Source of the DNA: Brugia malayi
Lineage: Eukaryota > Nematoda > Chromadorea > Rhabditida > Onchocercidae
Assembly (NCBI RefSeq): GCF_000002995.4
Contig: NW_025062477.1
Location: forward strand, 11,690,649 to 11,754,648
DNA length: 64,000 bases
Direction: 5' to 3'
Shown: piece by piece, positions 26,218 through 37,800 of the stretch
Layout: the number at the start of each line of letters is the position of its first letter
Position numbering within the stretch: the stretch's first letter is position 1
The notes under the pieces: generated by a model
Databases searched by the model: none
What the model was told of the DNA's origin: nothing
What the model saw: only the letters and a program-made list of their open reading frames with translations
Made by a program: the position numbers and the translations under genes

Positions 26218-26699
26218 ATGAATGTTTAAGTACCAATAATATTGTATGATCAATTCTTTTGTTATTGTTTTGGATTAATTTAATTGGTTATTTTAATTTA
26301 TTACTTATAAATTAATTGCAATATTGTGTGGAGAAGAGAAAATATGAATTTTTATTTTTTGTTAAAAATAAATGATCATTTTTTAAATCTCAATTTATCA
26401 GTTCATATATTTAATCTGATTTTATTGCCATATTTTGGTTTCTTTTTGTATGTAACTATTGCTTCAAATAATTTTCTAATTTTGATTGGCTTAATTTTCA
26501 CAGTATTTTGTGATACCGTTTCTTTGGATTATTTTTTGTTTAAAATAATTGATACAATACAGTTTTGTAAATACGTTATTTATCTATGTGCAAAATGTGA
26601 AAGGAAAAGAAAGGACATTTAGCAAAGATTAATTGAATTAGAAATTTTTTGTCATGAAATACAATTATGCGAGACGAATTTATTTATCATATTTATATA

Positions 26700-26945
26700 T
26701 CGGATATTGTAGTCATTTATTTATTTAATTTACTTATTATTTTTATTCATTTATTTGTTTATTTGTTTGCTTGTTTATTTTTTTTCATTTATTTGCTTAT
26801 TTATTTATTCGTTTATTTATTTGCCTATTTATTTATTCATCTATTTGTTTATTTATTTGCTTATTTATTTATTCATTTACTTTATTAATCAATTAATTTT
26901 AGTTTACTTATTCTGTTTATTTCTTTATTTATTTAATTTATTAAT
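26700..26945. repeat. (TTTA)n / TTTG tetranucleotide repeat
   Basis: About 245 bases of TTTATTTATTTG-type units with ATTC and GTTT variants; the plus frames read as Leu/Phe/Tyr/Ile repeats (YLFIYLFVYLFA-like), an artefact of the 12-nt period. Confidence 0.88.
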
Positions 26946-27499
26946 TATTTGTGCATACTTCCATTCTTGATGAAGTCAGATGAACAAAGTTCAAGTTTTT
27001 ATGGATTCGAATGATCTGGAATATCAATTTTTTATCGATGGATAATCATTATAATTGGATTGAATCATTTAAATAAACAAATATTGATAATGATGGTACA
27101 TCATTGTACATACTTTAGAATACTAATTTAAAATGGTTTAAAATCATGTTAACTCTCTCTCTCTTTTTCTCTTTCTCTTTCTTTTTTCTCTCTCTCTTTC
27201 CTTCTTAGATTGTTGATAAAAAATAATTACATCATTTAATACTGATGATAGCAGCAACAGTTTTTTTTTTTTTGATTTAATATGCATTTTCTGCGAACAG
27301 TCTAAAAACTTTTTCTCCTCTTTCTTTCTCTCTTTTATTTCTCAATTTGTTAATGAAGAAAAATGAGCAACTATAAATTAAATGCTCTTATTATTATTTT
27401 TTTTCTTTGAGATCATTATTTATTTATTTATAGATTATAAAAAAAAAAAACACTAAACACTTTTATTTGCTTATTTTATTTCTTTTCACTCTTTTTTTG

Positions 27500-28080
27500 C
27501 TATATACATTAAGGATTCTTTAATCATTGGTGCAATTGTTATCACACTTACTTATTTATATAACGATAGCTTGTAATTAAAATATCCTTATATACACATT
27601 GATAAGGCAACATTTATGGTATATTTTTGTGGCCATAACTTGTGATTAAAATATTCTCTATGCTTACTTACTGATAATACAATATTTAATTACTGATGCA
27701 ATTTATATGATTATAATTATGACTAAACTTTCCTTATACACACCTACTTACTGATAAAACAATACTCATTTATTAATTCATTTATATAATTATAACTCGG
27801 TGGTTAAAATAACCTTATACGTTTGTCTACTGATAAGATAACTGTTATCATTTGTATGATGAGTTTAATGAGTTATTATCCTATAATTAAAATATTCTTA
27901 CATGCTACTGATAAGGCAATACCTATTTTATAACGCATTTTTATGACCATAACTTATAATCAAAATATTCTACGTACTTATTTACTGATAAGACAATACT
28001 TAATTACTAATACAATTTAAATTATTATAGCTTATGATTAAAATATCCCTGCATACTTACTTACTGATAAGAAAAATATC
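27500..28080. repeat. Degenerate minisatellite, about 76-nt unit, seven copies
   Basis: Each copy runs roughly: CTTACTTACTGATAAG, then ACAATAC, then a Thr/Asn-like AT segment, then ATAACTTATGATTAAAATAT followed by CC or TC. Counting by the ATTAAAATAT core, copies start near 27576, 27645, 27722, 27803, 27886, 27958 and 28037, spacing 69-83 nt. Non-coding; each copy has drifted. Confidence 0.78.
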
Positions 28081-28430
28081 AAGCAGTATATACATGTATA
28101 TATAGGATGAATGTTCATTTTTAAGCGGTTACGTATGCGTTGATTCGTACGTTTCGTTATCGTTAAAAAAGCACGAGAACAATCTGTTATGAATATTCAA
28201 TATATCAAGGAGACAAATGATGAAAAGAAACCCTCTTGGCTTTTTTTTCTTCCTCCTTTTTTTTTCTGTAATCGAAAATATATTGCTTCTTTCAACTTAG
28301 CTACCCTTTTCATGCTTTAGCATTATCTATTTATTCATCAATCTTTTGACAACAAAAAAAAAGAAAAAAAAAAAAGAAAAGGAAAAAAAAAGAAAGAAAG
28401 TATTTGAAGCGGAAGGAAAGCAGAAGATAG

Positions 28431-28585
28431 TAATATAGGTAAAATATTTGGATAAAGTAAGATGAAAAAGATTGAAAATTATAATAATATAGGTAAAATA
28501 TTTGGATGAAATAAGATGAAAAGAATTGAAAATTATAATATAGGTAAAACATTTGGATAAAGTAAGATGAAGAAGATTGAAAATT
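28431..28585. repeat. Degenerate minisatellite, about 53-nt unit, three copies
   Basis: Copies begin with TAGGTAAAATATTTGGATAA near 28436, 28490 and 28541 and end with AAGATTGAAAATTATAATA. More decayed relatives (ATAGGTTAAAGT, AAGATGAAGGAGATTAAAGA) continue to about 28760. Confidence 0.78.
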
Positions 28586-31500
28586 ATGAATAAAAATATA
28601 AATTATTGATAGATAAAATATAGGTTAAAGTAGTTAAAGTGAAAAGGATTAAAAATGATAGGTAAACTAGATAATGATAATTAAAAAATATATATGTAGA
28701 TTAAAGAAGATGAAGGAGATTAAAGATAATGAATAAAATATAGGTTAAAGTGAAGACTAAAGATAGAATCATATAAGAGAAGATGAATGATATATTTTAT
28801 TTATATTTAAAATAATTTTTTTTATGATTTCAGAATTTTAATATATTATTTTTAGTGTTGATTTAAATATCTTACTGTTTGCTTTTCTTTCCATCATATT
28901 TCCTCTTCTCTTTCTTCATTTCTCTTCTTTTCTTCTCTGTCTTTTTTCTTTCGCTATCAATCTGTTATCACAAACAGAAATAGAAATAAAAATTTTATTT
29001 CACAAAATAATGATGAAAAATGATAATTGCTAAGCAATTTTGACAATGCTCAATTTACATTATTGATTACTTTCCACTGATTCATCATACATTAAGTAAT
29101 TTCACTTTCTATATGAGGGAAAAAGAAGAAAAGATAGAGAACAAGAAGAGCTAAATTTTTAATGTTTTTGAAATAAATGAACAGTAATAGATAAAATATA
29201 TATTTTAATAATATAGTTTTGATGAGACCACATGGCGGTAGTATACTTTTGATGAGGTCAAATGAATTATAATAAAAAAGTGGATATATCATATGTTGTT
29301 GTATTAAATGATAATTTGATAAGTCATAAATCATTATCAAATATAATTTAGAAAGTGATATTTGCTTCTGTTAACGACATAATGCCATCTAGCAAAGAAG
29401 TATACACTGATTAGATGATAAATTTGCTGATAACATTTCATTCCATCTATTTACCCAGTTATTTCGTTATCATTATTTGCTTCTTCAATTACTTTTTATT
29501 AATTCACATATATTACCATTCTATTCGTCGTTTCACTGTTATTGTTGTTTTTAAAAAAAATATAAAATACAGCGTAATTTCAATAGAAAAATATGAATAC
29601 ATAGATAAGGAAAATGTGAATACAATACAGGAATAGATAGATAATTTGTAATTAAAATTATATTACAGATTTTGCTAGTAATAGCATGAATTTAATGAAT
29701 AATCGGTATTTTTTCCATTTTTCTTTTTTTTTTTTTTTTTTTTTTTTTGTACTAATAATTATGAATTATGGATTAATTGCAAAGCATAACAATTAAGAAA
29801 TGAAAAGATTATAATACATTATGCAAAAGTTATGCATTAAAAAATTTATGCAAAAAAAAATTTTTTTTTTGCGATTTTTGCGGAGATAAGAAGATAGAAA
29901 GAAGGAAATCATCAAGAAAAGATTTAGTGTGAGAACTGTAAATTGCCCAATGATCCCATATATGAATGTGACAATTGAATAAGACACAAATTACGTCACG
30001 TGTAAGTGACAATTAATCACAAATCATTTTGATTATGGAATTGCTTTCCTTTCCGTTTCTCTGTCTTTCCCTCTCTTTCCCTCTTTCCTCCTTTCTTTTT
30101 CCACTTCATTCTACCAATTAATATTACCTATTCAACAATTAGTATTACATTTAATGATTATTGAATAAAAAAGGAAAAAAAAAAAGCGAAAACAAATTTA
30201 TTTTAAAAAATTCTAAGAGTTAACTTTTGAAACTCTCAATAAAAATTATAATTGTTAAGCACAGGAATTACTTATTAGGCCTGTAGCACACAAATTTTTT
30301 TTTTTTTTAAAGTATAAGGTATGATAAAACTGGTATTAGATAAGAAGTTTTTGGATAGAAATTTAATTAATTTTAGCAAATGAGGAAACAGTATCAACTT
30401 TAAATTAAATTTTTTCTCCTACGATATTATTTTTGAATTAAAATTAGAAATTCTGAAATAGTATCTCATATAAAGTTTCTCTTTTCATTTTAAATTTCAA
30501 TGTGAAATTAAAATTAGTAGTATCTTATATTCTGCAATTTTACATTACATTCGTTTTAATTCTTAAAAGTATCAAAAGAAGTTAAAAAATGATTAAGGTC
30601 ATTTGGAATAGATAAATATACACATGTATCACTAAGATTTAACAAATCTTACAAATTATTAATTTCAGTGGGGAATATGATTGCATAATGAAATAATGAA
30701 TTTCTCTTAAATTATATAAAATTTTACAATTATATCTATTTCAATTTCAAATTTTCAAAAAATTTGGATAAAAAAAAGAGGGAATAAAAACGGGAGCAAA
30801 ATAAAATGGGCTACATAGATACCTGAATAGGTAAATGGGTATTTATTAGCAAAAATTCATTAAATTTTATAAATTATCAATTACATGAATGGATATGATT
30901 GCTTTGATAGAATAGTGATAAGAAAAAATTCTCTCCCTCAACTATTTGTGGTGATGATGGCGGTGATGGTGAATGATGGGGCGGTGGTGGTTGAAAACAG
31001 GCGATTAAATGAATGATTGCCGCAATGGAACATGTTGAATTAGTGTATTAAGTAAATGAGCTCATCTTTATCACTTCACCAAACAATTCTCTTTCTTTTT
31101 TTTTAACTTGAAAATGACAAATTTTCAAGATTTTCGTAATCCTCTGAGAGAAAGCGGGAAAAGTGAATGAGATGAGCAAATTTAATCAAATACAACGGAT
31201 AAAATAAATATATTGCGATAGAAGGAGAAAAAATGAAAAACGAAGGATGATGAAGAATATTAACGAAGAGAAAATAGTAAAAAAAAAAAAAAAAAAGAAA
31301 GGGAATTTCAATATGTTGTAAGCAAAAAGGAAAATATGAAGGGGAAAAGAGAGAAAAAGAATGAAAGAAAAGGAGAGAGAGGGGAAGAGATAAAAAATAA
31401 AAAAAAAGAGGATGAAAAAAGTTGTTTTAGTTTGAAAAAGAATTTCATTGCTTCAATACTACTTTACTACTTGTGGTATCCTCCTCTTCTTCTTCCTCTT

Positions 31501-31664
31501 CATCCTCTTCTTCCACTTCCTCCTCCTCTTTCTTCACCATCGATGGAGAAATAAAAGGAGGAGTTAATGAGATTCTCCTCCTCTTTCTTTTCTTATGTCT
31601 AAAAATTTCATCTCTCTTCTTCCTCCTCCCAATCATCTATCTCTTTTTGCACAATTTGGGATGA

Positions 31665-31667
<3 letters not shown>

Positions 31668-31716
<49 letters not shown>
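31668..31716. repeat. (AT)n tract
   Basis: About 24 uninterrupted AT units, directly after a CTTCCTC-rich pyrimidine block at about 31480-31630. Confidence 0.92.
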
Positions 31717-31721
<5 letters not shown>

Positions 31722-32399
31722 ATTTGCCCGTTTTTAGTAGTTATTTGAAAAAAAAAAAAAAATTTTTTTTCTAAAATTTTTACCAACTGTTGTATTGATT
31801 TCCTTTTTTATTCCTTTTTTTATGTCTTTTTTAATTTACCTTAAAAAAATTTTCCTGTAAATTTTACAGACAAATATTGTAATTAATAGCATTACTAATT
31901 AACAGTTATTTTAATGCACTTATACTAATTAATAACTATTTTTAACTTGAAAAACTTCCACTTAAAGTTTTAATACTGTTGTTATGAAAAAGAAAGAAGG
32001 AGAGAAAGGAAGAGAGAGGGAGAAAAAAGAAAGAAAGAAACGAGGTAATTATTACTTTTAGGATAAAATATGAAATGAAACAATAATGGAAAGTTAAGGG
32101 AAAACGGAAGAGATGAGACAATGAGGTGACAAGAATGAGCATTAAAATTGGTTTAGTGTTATTTTTGTTGTTAATTGTTTGGTAATAAATCTTGCCAGGA
32201 AATAAAATTTTATGTGAATATTCGCAGTAGTAGTAGTAATAGTGGTAGTAATAGTAGTAGTAATTCATTTCATATCTATCAATTTTTCCGCCACGGTTTC
32301 TTTTTGCGCTTATTAATATACCCTGCTAATATTACTTTCGATAAAATTATCATGCTCATAATGAAATAAAAAACCAGTCATGTTTGTAATAATTTTTCT

Positions 32400-32508
32400 C
32401 ATTATTATTACTATTTATTATTATTATTAGTGGTAGTAGCATTATTATTACTATTAATTATTATTATTATTATTATTATTAGTGGTACTAGCATTATTAT
32501 TACTATTG

Positions 32509-32587
<79 letters not shown>

Positions 32588-32600
32588 TATTCTTACTATT
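32400..32600. repeat. (ATT)n microsatellite
   Basis: About 200 bases of ATT; the last 90 are almost uninterrupted. Two AGTGGTA(G/C)TAGC interruptions near 32428 and 32481 suggest an internal duplication. Poly-Ile open frames on both strands are artefacts. Confidence 0.92.
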
Positions 32601-34819
32601 ATTTTCAATAAATTATACAGTGCGTCTTTAAGAATACAATGGCAAATATCATCGTTTTATCTAATAATTGATTATGCAATTTTTTTTCTGCTATAATGTT
32701 TTTTTTCATTATTATTATTTTTAGAATTGTTTACTTGTCAATCTTTTTTCATCCAACTATTAAAAAAAGATTAATTAATGCATACATTTGTTACAGTATT
32801 TGTTATAATGAATTAAAAAAAAAACTTATTTAAAACAATAATGATATTTATATAATTGAATATTTATTTGCAATTCGTTTATTTACTCATTTTTAAATCA
32901 ATGAATTTTTATCATTATTGATGACTTTTAGGATAATAATCATTACTTTTAGAAAGGTAAGGATATTTAATCCATTAGCTAAAAAATGACCTGACCTCAC
33001 ATCAGAAAAAAGATAAAAAACTTTTTTTAAAGAAAAATAAAAAGCGAAGAGAAAACAACAACAATAACAACAAATGTAATTTTAGTTTTTTAGAATATTT
33101 GTGCAATATGTACGGAATGCTTTTATGTGTGAAAAATGAAGATGAACACAAAATTGTTTTCCACTCACATTGCTTTATTTGATGTGATTTTGTAGCTATA
33201 ACGGAATAAAAATTGCTTTCAATTATTTATTTCCTCTTCCTCTTCAATGCTTTTATTTTTTGCCTTCTTTTTTGGAATTTTCCAAATTTTACTTCATTAA
33301 ATTTTTTATTCTTTTATGGAAAAAAAGAGCAAAAAAGTGGAATAGAAAGGAAGAAGCACAAGATAGGTATACCTTCATTAATAAGCTATTAAACAATAAC
33401 AAACATCAATTTGCAAATATAAACAATGATTAGCTATTTTTTTCAATTATTTATTTCTTTATCCTTTTTGATGTTTATCAATAATTTAATTTCTATTAAT
33501 TAACTGTCAACCAATAGCAAACATTAGTCTACAAATACGAAGAAAATATTGGTTACATTTTTCATTAATTGAACTATCAAACAGTAGTAGATATGCTTTA
33601 GAAATATGCCAATTATAATAATTATATCTTATGAGGAAAAAAATTATGCTGTTTGTAATGCTATATTTTACTACATAATTATGATTTTTAATGCTGTATT
33701 TTTTTTCAGTTAATTTAATTTTACATTGAAGTTTATAGTTATTAACTTCAAGTATGAGAAACAAGAACCCTTTTTTTTTGTTAAAAAATGCAACAATATA
33801 AAACGATGATTGTTATCAATTATAAAATATTTGTTAGTGTCACTCATGCAATTAATATACAAATAACTGTACTTTTATAGCTTATGCATTTTAATTTACC
33901 TAATTATTTTTATCTTACAATATAATATATAATTCTCATTGTTATGATGATACTTATGTAATAAAATATTATATAAACATCGCATAATAGAACGTATGAA
34001 TATGTTTTTATAGCATGTAAAATTTAATTGAACTAATTACAATATGTAATTCTTATATACATTATAATTATATAATAATTAATCATCGTATAATATAACA
34101 TAGAAATAATAAATATACATGTAAATCTTTACAATTACAATAAACATACTCTAATACAATTAAACTAAATTAGATATAAATAAATCGATTATTCTGAGCT
34201 AATCGTACATAAATTATTGTAATGAAAAATGTTTATTGTATCGATATACATTTTTATTGATTTGAATTAGTCACACATATACACACACACACACCAAAAA
34301 TAAATATTTGTTTTTCAAAACATTTTTTTAAATAATTATCATTTATTTATATTTACCAAATAATCGCTGCTACTTTAGCAATTGGCAAAATGTTTGTTTC
34401 ATTTGAAAAATTTTTTCTTTTTTTTTTTTTTTTTTTTTTAGTAAAATTTATGTGCGAGGCCATTCTTTTATATTTTTTAAAAAATGTTCTTTTTCTTTTT
34501 GTTTATAAAATATGTTAGCTAGTATAATTATCACATTATAACCACATTACATCACTACACAACACGATCACATCATATCATAGTGGTGTGTATGTGTGTG
34601 TGATTGTTATCAGAAAATATTTCACTAATTTAACTGGTAATAATTTTTATTACTCATTCATTCAGTTATTGAAGTTTTTTTTTTCTTCTCCTTTATTTAT
34701 TTATTTTTTTAACAAAACAATAACAATTATATTAACTAACATTTTGTACGATCATTTTTTTGCTTAAACAATTTCATTTATTTAATTCATTTTGAACTTT
34801 TTTTTTTTTTTTTTTTTAC

Positions 34820-34821
34820 AG
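34820..34821 (+). promoter_or_regulatory. Probable spliced-leader acceptor, Frizzled gene
   Basis: A run of about 18 T ending TTTTTTTACAG, followed by GAATAA and the ATG at 34828. The TAA is in frame with the ATG, so any upstream cis exon could not extend the protein through this AG; trans-splicing (or a 5' UTR intron) fits best. Confidence 0.55.
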
Positions 34822-34827
34822 GAATAA

Positions 34828-37800
34828 ATGGTTTATTTGGTAACGCGATTGCTTGGTTGCTTTAATCGAATGCAAATTTTACTCCTCTATTGGTTAATGA
34901 TGATGCATAAAATTGAAATTTGTAAAACACATCGCTTTCCATTATCATCACCAAAATGTCAACCGATTACCGTGGAACAATGTAAAGATTTGCCGTACAA
35001 TGAAACACGGTTAAGTTGTTTATTTTCTTTTTTTTTTTTCTTTCAATTTTTTAATTTAGATTAATTAATTCAAAAAGAATTTTCTTCTAGAAAAATTTAT
35101 CATAAATTAATGATATGCATGATTTTTTAGCTTTTGAAGATTTACTTTTTATATTTGATGTAATTTTTTTTTATATATGATATATTTGTTAAAATTAATT
35201 GATTATTAAATCTATTGCTAATGTATTTTTAAATTATGTTTATTAGGTGTTTATCACCTACACATAAGTTTACTTTCATCTATTTATTTTGAATCTGGTT
35301 AAATAAATTATAACAGATATTTATGTAGATATAGATAATAATAATAAAACAAAATATTACGGTAGTATGATATTGTCGCGTTGTTTGATATCCGCGACAT
35401 TATTTACATCTATTTAACGCTGTAATTGCCTCCATGAAACGACGCAATTATATGACATGTAGAATTGGAGGTTACAATATCGTTCCTTTTTCATATAAAA
35501 TATTTCTGATTTAAAATACGGTAACTTTAAAAATTTTTTTAATTTCTCATTTGCTTCTTTTATTCTTTTTTTTAAAAAAAAAAAAACGGTGTTTAACCCT
35601 ATTTATTGATTTTGAAAATGTTAGAGAAAAACAAGAAACAACTTGGATAACTTTCGATGATTTGCTAGAAAGTAAGCATTCAACATTTAATGTTTTTATA
35701 TCAATTCTTTTTCATGCTTAGAATGCATTATCAGATTAAAAAACACTTCCTTTGATTGGAAAATATAATGTAGCGCATTTGGTTGAATTTTATTTATCAT
35801 CGACAATGCACATTTTTTGTTTTAGTTATTCAATATATATTATTTGTGAAATTTGAACTGTTAGTGTACATCATAAATATAAATCAGAGATCAAATATTT
35901 GTATCTATAGTTAAATGAAAATGTTAAGTAACAAATCGGAATACCGTATAGACCCATGGAAACATCTGTAGACCGGATGTTTACGCTTGAATGCTTTATC
36001 TCCATCTGTTTGCTCTCTTTTGCTAATTTAGTTCCATAATTAATTTCTTTCATCAAATTCTTTAACATTTTCCCTTACAAATAATGCACAATATATTTAA
36101 ATAAGTATAATGTAAATATAGCATACAGTAGCTATCTAGTAGTACAGTATGGAGCCTTTTTGTACGAATATAAATACATACCCTACAGCACGCTATATCT
36201 TGGTATAGTAAGACTACAGTATGCTTCATCTCAGTACATACCAGTACAGTATAAAGTTTTTTGTTGATACTTCAATACAATTCTGTACAGTATATTTAGA
36301 TATCAGTACAATATAAGGATTTTTTTAAATGTTGTTTGTTTACATACAGTATCAGGGTGTATGGTAACTTTAATACAGTATGGAAATTTTTGAATGTGAT
36401 TTGACATCGCACAGTATGTATAGCATACAACAGCATAGTATCAACCTTTTTAGCTGATATGATGTTATCACAGGCAATCATAGTGTTATCACAAGCATAA
36501 TACTGATTATGACCAAGTTTAATCATTTTTACCATATCGGTCTCTCTTTCTCACTCTTGTTTCTATTCTTGAAATAATTATTTCTATCAATGTTTTGAAA
36601 TTATCATTCCGATTACTCAAATCCACCTTGCATCTTCTCATATTTCTTATCAATAATTGATAATTTCAGTAACTATTTTATTATCATAAATAAATTTTTA
36701 GTATAACCTAAAACATTAGAAAGGATCAGAAAAAAAATTAAGTAAAGAAATATTTGAAATATTTTTGTTAGTACTAAAGCAATATTATATTTTACTGAAG
36801 TATAAAATAAGTAGTAGATGGATTAGTTGGAATCAATTTTTTTTTTTCTTGAATTCTAAATAATATTATATTTTATTAAAATATCAAAATATATGTGCTG
36901 TAATTTGAAATGGAAATTTTGTCACATGATATATCATCCTCATCTGTATATCTAAATATACAGACATATATACATGTGCATACAAACTGAAGGAGAACAT
37001 TTATTAGTGTGCGGCTTTGTCCGATTTTAGATAAATGAGTTCCATATGGTCATTACTGGCGATAGATTATACGCCATTTTTATATCAAATAGCTCTAATT
37101 TACGCTATTTTTATGGGTTTTATACAACGACAACGACACATATTCTTTTGAATAAACTAATTGCAATTCAGAAAAATAACTAAAAAAAATTTAATAAATA
37201 TAGCAGTGTTTTGGAACAGGAAGTAAAAGGAAAAACAAATGAAAAGTGGAAGAAGAAAGAGATAGAGAAGGATATTTCCGGTGGAAAAATTCTTAAATTT
37301 GAATTATCGAAATAGAAAAAATGAAATTGAATGATAGAACTATATTAATAATATTCAAACTAATAGTAGTAAGAAGGTTTGTGTTGATAGATAAAATATA
37401 AATTGAAGAGTAATTTTAGAAAAAAATCTTTATTAAATGAAATAAATTAAATTATGTTGAATTTAAAAAAAAAAACGGATTAAAAATTAAATTAAAATAT
37501 GTGTAAGAATTTATTAAGGCTAACAAGTGCTTTATTTAAAGCCATTTTGCTTAATCAATCAATTAAAATTTTGATTTTTGGATAAGGTTTTTTTCCAAAA
37601 TTTCGGTTGATTTTTCCAATTCTTTGATTTTTCTTCATTATAGCTTTACTTTGTGTTATTTATGAAATTTTGGTAGTATATTAGATGTTATTTTAATATC
37701 TCAAATTACTACTGGTTTTTTTAAAACTTTTTATTATACTGCAGGGAATACTCTTATTAGTGTGCAATATTTACTCAATTTATAAACATATATTCCAGAA

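Larger units (their letters stand above)
26218..34827. other. Intergenic region ndx-1 to Frizzled gene (8.6 kb)
   Basis: No supported gene. A possible AATAAA for ndx-1 lies at 26367-26372, about 150 nt after the stop. The region then carries an ATTT tetranucleotide block, two degenerate minisatellites (27.5 and 28.4 kb), a CTT/CCT block near 31.5 kb, an AT tract and a long ATT repeat. A 93-codon hydrophobic open frame from the ATG at 26344 probably lies in the ndx-1 3' UTR. Confidence 0.6.

Noticed and set aside
26344..26622. 93-codon hydrophobic open frame right after ndx-1
   Set aside because: Could be a small membrane protein, but AT-rich random sequence here gives many Phe/Leu/Ile frames of this size, and a likely ndx-1 poly(A) signal lies inside it. 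Not strong enough to call.
28331..28552. Minus frame with repeated YLYYYNFQSFSSYFIQIF-like peptide
   Set aside because: Reading of the 53-nt tandem repeat; no start or splice context.
32411..32696. Poly-Ile frames on both strands
   Set aside because: Pure (ATT)n microsatellite.
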